Part shown: positions 6,338 to 8,512 of the stretch, one piece after another | Layout: each line of letters opens with the position of its first letter | Position numbering within the stretch: the stretch's first letter is position 1 | Origin: Bacteroidaceae bacterium | GTDB lineage: Bacteria; Bacteroidota; Bacteroidia; Bacteroidales; Bacteroidaceae | NCBI GenBank assembly: GCA_017551845.1 | Contig: JAFZKR010000081.1 | Coordinates: forward strand, 1-8,512 | Length of the DNA: 8,512 bases | Direction of reading: 5' to 3' | The notes under the pieces: generated by a model | Databases searched by the model: none | Told to the model about the DNA's origin: nothing | The model's input: the letters and a program-made list of their open reading frames with translations, nothing else | Translations under genes and position numbers: made by a program

Positions 6338-6504
6338 TGAAAAGGTTGACTCTTTTCCTGAAAAGGTTGACACATTTTCCGGCCTGTGTCTTTTCCTGAT
6401 TTTGGTTGACAGATTCAGGCTTTTTTCCTGAAAAGGTTGACAGTGTTTTTTTCTCAAATGCACTTTTTCCTGAAAAGGTTGACATTTTCCTGAAAAAGTT
6501 GACA
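6337..6504 (+). repeat. Array of six terminal-repeat-like motifs at the right end of the IS
   Basis: The consensus is TTTTCCTGAAAAGGTTGACA. Copies lie at 6337-6350 (core only, the terminus), 6353-6372, 6391-6411 (TGATTTTGG variant), 6423-6442, 6465-6484 and 6485-6504 (GGTTGACA changed to AGTTGACA). All face the same way. Steps between starts are about 22, 38, 32, 42 and 20 bp, most of them near multiples of 10.5. The last two copies abut with no spacer. Each full copy also contains the small dyad TTTTC-CT-GAAAA. Spacers are unrelated and of unequal length, so this is not a CRISPR. The copies are probably extra transposase-binding sites or relics of nested insertions. Confidence 0.85.
6338..6350 (+). 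repeat. Right terminal inverted repeat of the IS
   Basis: TGAAAAGGTTGAC pairs with the left terminal repeat across the element with a single one-base indel. The match extends outward through TAC (TACTGAAA at both ends), though those bases may belong to the target. It contains TTGAC, part of a TTGACA-like hexamer found at the left end and in the other copies. Confidence 0.6.
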
Positions 6505-6561
6505 GACTCACTGGCGAAGCCATGATATTATGAAAAACACTGCGGCGGTTTGCCAAGCGGC

Positions 6562-6580
6562 TGGAGGCGCAAAGCCTCCA
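6562..6580. other. Hairpin in GC-rich DNA downstream of orfB
   Basis: TGGAGGC (6562-6568) and GCCTCCA (6574-6580) form a perfect 7-bp stem with a GCAAA loop. It lies in an unusually GC-rich patch (6541-6600), where GGCGG (6544-6548) and CCGCC (6589-6593) can add an outer stem. No T-run follows on either strand, so it is not a standard terminator. It may still protect or end the transposase mRNA, which stops at 6612. Confidence 0.5.
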
Positions 6581-6611
6581 AAGAGCGTCCGCCCTGCTTC
6601 CGTTTGTAAAG

Positions 6612-7496
6612 CTATGGATTAATCTGTAATCTCCGTACATTACCGGCATAGTTTTTCTTTTTCCACATCTTTTTCTGTTCTCCTGTCTGCTTGTGAGCAA
6701 CGTCAGGAGTCTGCATACCAATGCTGTAGTGAGGACGCCTGCTGTTGTAGAAATCAATAAATCGTTCTATCTCTTTCAAGGCCTCATGATACGTCTCGAA
6801 GCATCTTTGCTGGCGGTATATGCTCTCTCCCTTTATGGTGCCGTTCACGCGCTCAGCGATAGCGTTGTCCGTGGGCTTGTAGTCCTCGGTCATTGATATC
6901 CTAATGCCATATTTCTGAAGTTCATCGATATATAGGTCACAACAGTACTGTATTCCTCGATCAGAGTGATGGATGAGACAGGAGAGGTCGCCTCCACCAG
7001 CCTGATTTATAGCCATACGTAGCGCTCTGAGCGTAAACGTCGCTCCAAGGGAGCCTGCCAGACACCAACCTACAATCTTCTTGGAATAGGCGTCTGTAAC
7101 CAAATGCAGATAACAGCATCCTTCTGCCAAATCAATATAAGTGATATCACTTACCCACAGCTGGTTGGCTGCAGTTGGCGTAAACCCTTTTATGAGGTTC
7201 TTCCATTTGTGGAAGCGATGGTTGGATTTTGTGGTGGAGCGACTCTTACGAGGCTTCTGCATAAGGTTATGGCTATGCAACAGGCTGAGGAACGCGTCGC
7301 GTCCAGGCATCCAGTCCGCATCGAACAAATCGTTGAGCATCAGCCAAAGTTTAACGCCACCGATACCGGGATCCATCTCGCGTATCTCACGTACAGAATC
7401 CAATATGCGGCTCTCTTTGGCCAGTTTATCCTCGTCGTCCGTTTTCTTCTTGTAAAAGGCCTGACGGCTATGGCCAAGCAGGTCACAGGCAGCCAT
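6612..7496 (-). CDS. IS3-family transposase OrfB (DDE integrase catalytic part)
   Basis: This is the catalytic subunit of the IS. It is made as an OrfAB fusion by frameshifting or separately from the ATG at 7496. The N-terminal helix-turn-helix-like part (MAACDLLGHSRQAFYKKK) is followed by the HTH_21-like region and the retroviral integrase core. The DDE residues are Asp117 (WVSDITYI), Asp179 (HHSDRGIQY) and Glu215 (DNAIAERVNGTIKGE), with DD(35)E spacing and Lys222 seven residues after the Glu. All match the family. The C-terminal FIDFYNSRRPHYSIGMQTPD block is also conserved. The 294 residues are a normal length, with no internal stop or frameshift. In the -1 frame the reading continues upstream through HRQHGLTI into the orfA overlap, so the true product probably starts in orfA and is about 427 aa. 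Confidence 0.95.
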   Translation of the reverse strand: MAACDLLGHSRQAFYKKKTDDEDKLAKESRILDSVREIREMDPGIGGVKLWLMLNDLFDADWMPGRDAFLSLLHSHNLMQKPRKSRSTTKSNHRFHKWKNLIKGFTPTAANQLWVSDITYIDLAEGCCYLHLVTDAYSKKIVGWCLAGSLGATFTLRALRMAINQAGGGDLSCLIHHSDRGIQYCCDLYIDELQKYGIRISMTEDYKPTDNAIAERVNGTIKGESIYRQQRCFETYHEALKEIERFIDFYNSRRPHYSIGMQTPDVAHKQTGEQKKMWKKKNYAGNVRRLQINP

Positions 7497-7528
7497 GATG
7501 GTCAGGCCATGCTGCCTATGAAGCTCTT

Positions 7529-7894
7529 CTACTGCTTGGCCCCAGATTTTTTTCTGATATCGATGCCGTTGCGCTCGGCAACGTCTATCAGAGTGTTCAG
7601 TGCCAGGTTTTCCAGTTCCAGCTCACGGATGCGGGCTTCCAGAGATAGAACATCCGGCGTTTTTTCCGGTTCTTTCTTTTTGCGAGGCATGTCTTCTACG
7701 GATGGATGGAGTTGCGACCGCAAAGAAACAACTTTTCCCGATTCCCTGAAGCGACTAACCCAAGCTCGTATTGTACTCGCCTTGACTTTGTAGTAATCAC
7801 TCAGCTCTTCATAGCTGTTTTCCCCATTTAAATAAATGGAGATAATCTCTTCCCGTAACTTCCTGGGATAATAATAAACACTTGAATGCTTCAT
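7529..7894 (-). CDS. IS3-family transposase OrfA (HTH and leucine zipper)
   Basis: The 121-aa product has a helix-turn-helix of the IS3 OrfA type (about 11-50, with YEELSDYYKVKASTIRAWVSRF). A basic, charged linker follows (71-79), then a leucine-zipper-like helix (83-106, LSLEARIRELELENLALNTL). OrfA recognises the terminal repeats and multimerises through the zipper; alone it often represses transposition. The last codons contain the slippery A7 run, after which the zero frame meets TAG (7529-7531) and the -1 frame continues into orfB. The ATG at 7894 gives the standard N-terminus. Confidence 0.93.
   Translation of the reverse strand: MKHSSVYYYPRKLREEIISIYLNGENSYEELSDYYKVKASTIRAWVSRFRESGKVVSLRSQLHPSVEDMPRKKKEPEKTPDVLSLEARIRELELENLALNTLIDVAERNGIDIRKKSGAKQ
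7547..7553 (-). promoter_or_regulatory. Programmed -1 frameshift heptamer A AAA AAA
   Basis: On the minus strand orfA reads AGA AAA AAA TCT GGG GCC AAG CAG TAG. The seven A residues form the canonical A_AAA_AAA slippery heptamer in the zero frame. After a -1 slip the frame reads ATC TGG GGC CAA GCA GTA (IWGQAVEEL...) and runs without a stop into the orfB ATG frame (MAACDLLGHS). The fusion would be about 427 aa, normal for IS3 OrfAB. No clear downstream stimulatory structure was identified by eye. Confidence 0.85.
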
Positions 7895-7901
7895 AAGTTT
7901 A

Positions 7902-7931
7902 ACACATTTATTTTGTTCCTAAATGTGTCAA
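7902..7931 (-). promoter_or_regulatory. Possible IS promoter overlapped by a hairpin, just before orfA
   Basis: ACACATTTA (7902-7910) and TAAATGTGT (7920-7928) are a perfect 9-bp inverted repeat with a 9-nt loop, 8 bp upstream of the orfA ATG. The same bases could act as a promoter on the minus strand: TTG (7929-7931) of the terminal repeat as -33, and TAAATGTG (7903-7910, one mismatch from TAnnTTTG) as -7, with an 18-nt gap. Transcription would then start almost at the ATG. If an outside promoter reads through instead, the hairpin would fold near the start codon and could limit translation, a device known in other IS elements. Both roles are inferred. Confidence 0.4.
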
Positions 7932-7940
7932 CCTATTTCA
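7927..7940 (-). repeat. Left terminal inverted repeat of the IS
   Basis: Read inward on the minus strand this is TGAAATAGGTTGAC, matching the right end with one extra T. The match to the second array copy (6353-6372) continues through ACATTT. Only one copy is present at this end. The TGA inside TTGACA supplies the in-frame stop (7928-7930) that ends the interrupted RecG-like frame. Confidence 0.75.
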
Positions 7941-8290
7941 GTATAAGACACCTGCTTGAACTCCGGCCTTTTAAGACCTAACCCAACACATCGGTTTATA
8001 AGATCAGTAGTTCCGGTGCCAAGCTGCTCAATATATCCTGCAAGATAGACTGGACGGGCCAGCAGCGGATTTACAGGAATGGACTGGTGTTCACCACCAA
8101 GTTTGACAATAGTGATTCCTTGGGGCAGTCGTCCGGGATTCCACACCTCAAGACGGTCTTTGAATAGCATAACCTGTACTGAACCTGTGCTGGCATAGTC
8201 ACGATGTACGACAGCATTGACTATAGCCTCGGTGACAGCGTATTTCTGCCAAAATAAACTACCGTGACATAGGAAACTGATACTTTTGAG
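7941..8290 (-). pseudogene. Fragment of a RecG-like/AlbA-type ATP-binding protein (HATPase_c_4 region)
   Basis: The frame is open from 8290 to the stop at 7928-7930 inside the IS. It reads KYAVTEAIVNAVVHRDYAST, then a strand-rich stretch with EVWNPGRLPQGI, then HQSIPVNPLLARPVYLAGYI, EQLGTGTTDLI and LKRPEFKQ. These are hallmark blocks of the C-terminal ATP-binding part of COG2865-type proteins, often labelled 'ATP-dependent DNA helicase RecG-related' or AlbA_2/HATPase_c_4; they are probably transcriptional regulators rather than helicases. The gene is broken at both ends. The usual N-terminal AlbA-like DNA-binding domain is absent, and an in-frame TGA (8291-8293) precedes the fragment. The IS also cuts the C-terminus, leaving a tail (SYTEIG) encoded partly by the terminal repeat. 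An ATG at 8170 could give an 80-aa peptide, but it would lack the ATP-binding N-box and is unlikely to work. Confidence 0.85.
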
Positions 8291-8307
8291 TCAATCCTTT
8301 TGAGTCA
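8283..8307 (+). repeat. 11-bp direct repeat at the junction of two gene remnants
   Basis: CTTTTGAGTCA occurs at 8283-8293 and again at 8297-8307, separated by ATC. It sits exactly where the 68-codon frame from the right ends and the homologous part of the RecG-like fragment begins a little further on. This is compatible with a deletion or slippage joint, or with a duplicated target from a lost element. Confidence 0.7.
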
Positions 8308-8497
8308 TTGCTTGCTGCCAATTGAAGCTGCGGCCAATGCGGGCGAAGAGCGCACGCATATCTTTCTGCTGCGGGGTGACGCGGCCCGGTTGACGGGCAC
8401 GGCCTGAAAGGATTGTACCGAAGCGGGTACTGCGGGCGGTTACCTCTCCCGCTGTGCCCGACATGGCATCAAATGCAAGTGATGTGCGTGTTTTCAT
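8291..8497 (-). CDS. Small unrecognised protein, probably 3'-truncated
   Basis: The 68-aa frame begins MKTRTSLAFDAMSGTAGEV and continues ARSTRFGTILSGRARQPGRV, then TPQQKDMRALFARIGRSF. I do not recognise the family with confidence. The layout is a Gly-containing turn, an R-x-T-R-x-GT-I strand, a basic linker, then TPQQ followed by a helix. It loosely recalls small beta-rich proteins of Bacteroidetes phage-like regions (for example DUF6266-like), but this is weak. It has no Cys, signal peptide or membrane segment and is rich in Arg. The last residues (AMTQKD) fall in the 11-bp direct repeat, and the frame is the same as that of the RecG-like fragment beyond the stop. The original gene may therefore have been longer and cut by the rearrangement. 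The start at 8497 is the first in-frame ATG; Met12 is an alternative. Confidence 0.5.
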   Translation of the reverse strand: MKTRTSLAFDAMSGTAGEVTARSTRFGTILSGRARQPGRVTPQQKDMRALFARIGRSFNWQQAMTQKD

Positions 8498-8512
8498 GGT
8501 TGTTGCGTTTCA

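Larger units (their letters stand above)
6338..7940 (-). mobile_element. IS3-family insertion sequence, about 1.6 kb, inserted in a RecG-like gene
   Basis: The element carries orfA and orfB on the minus strand, bounded by imperfect terminal inverted repeats. The inward reading at the right end (6338) is TGAAAAGGTTGAC, and at the left end (7940) TGAAATAGGTTGAC. With these limits the ends are TG...CA, as in the IS3 family. The flanks are GTAC (6334-6337) and GTAT (7941-7944), a 4-bp target duplication with one mismatch or a chance match. Both reading frames, the DDE triad and the frameshift site are intact, so the element may be active. It is long for the family because 270 bp of non-coding DNA, with repeated copies of the terminal motif, follows orfB. 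An alternative right end at the innermost copy (about 6489) would give 1.45 kb, but the outermost copy matches the left end better. Confidence 0.75.

Noticed and set aside
6258..6485. A 75-codon minus-strand frame with repeated STFSGK/NLF-K units
   Set aside because: The repeats in the peptide are only the translation of the repeat array; array steps of 20, 22, 32 and 38 bp are not multiples of 3 and there is no coding signal. Only its last 26 codons are kept, as a possible RecG-like 3' remnant.
6337..6504. Reading the repeated motif as a CRISPR array
   Set aside because: The repeats are 20 bp, degenerate and unequally spaced, two copies abut with no spacer, and the motif contains the terminal repeat of the adjacent IS. 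No cas gene is nearby.
7928..8170. An independent 80-aa gene
   Set aside because: The same frame continues upstream of the ATG with clear RecG-like homology (EAIVNAVVHRDY), so the ATG is internal to a broken gene, and its stop codon comes from the IS terminal repeat.

Overview
The window looks like a Bacteroidales chromosome (Prevotella-, Bacteroides- or Muribaculaceae-like). The signs are -7 boxes of the TAnnTTTG type, no Shine-Dalgarno sequences before starts, a lipoprotein with Bacteroidales-type extracellular domains, an HU-HIG type DNA-binding protein next to a 'smalltalk' small protein, and an ATP-type PEP carboxykinase. No rRNA, tRNA or CRISPR array is visible.

Positions 1-5500 are ordinary core and surface genes. 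The minus strand carries the 5' end of pckA (1-347, running off the edge) and a probable two-gene unit. That unit is a secreted protein with two complete esterase modules in tandem (2062-4410), followed 40 bp later by a lipoprotein with a FISUMP-like C-terminal domain (540-2021). Divergent from it on the plus strand is upp, uracil phosphoribosyltransferase (4662-5312). It ends in a strong hairpin that can also stop the convergent unit arriving from the right.

That convergent minus-strand unit encodes an HU-like DNA-binding protein with a long acidic Gly/Asp/Glu tail (5511-6074), then a 40-aa smalltalk-type peptide (5362-5484) too short for most gene callers. The HU gene has a leader of about 190 nt with two palindromes, both centred on CCTTAAGG, 22 bp apart.

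The right third (about 6258-8512) is accessory and damaged DNA. A 1.6-kb IS3-family insertion sequence (best reading 6338-7940) carries orfA and orfB, joined by an A7 frameshift site. It sits inside the 3' part of a RecG-like/AlbA-type ATP-binding protein gene. That gene has also lost its 5' part and abuts a small unrecognised gene (8291-8497) at a short direct repeat. Removing the IS together with one 4-bp flank restores an open frame to a stop at 6258.

The most unusual signal is at the right end of the IS. Its terminal repeat is followed inward by five more copies of a 20-bp motif containing the terminal-repeat core (6353-6504), several spaced near whole helical turns and all in the same orientation. 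The left end has only one copy. This asymmetric array, the twin CCTTAAGG palindromes in the HU leader, and the diverged tandem esterase are the items most worth following up.
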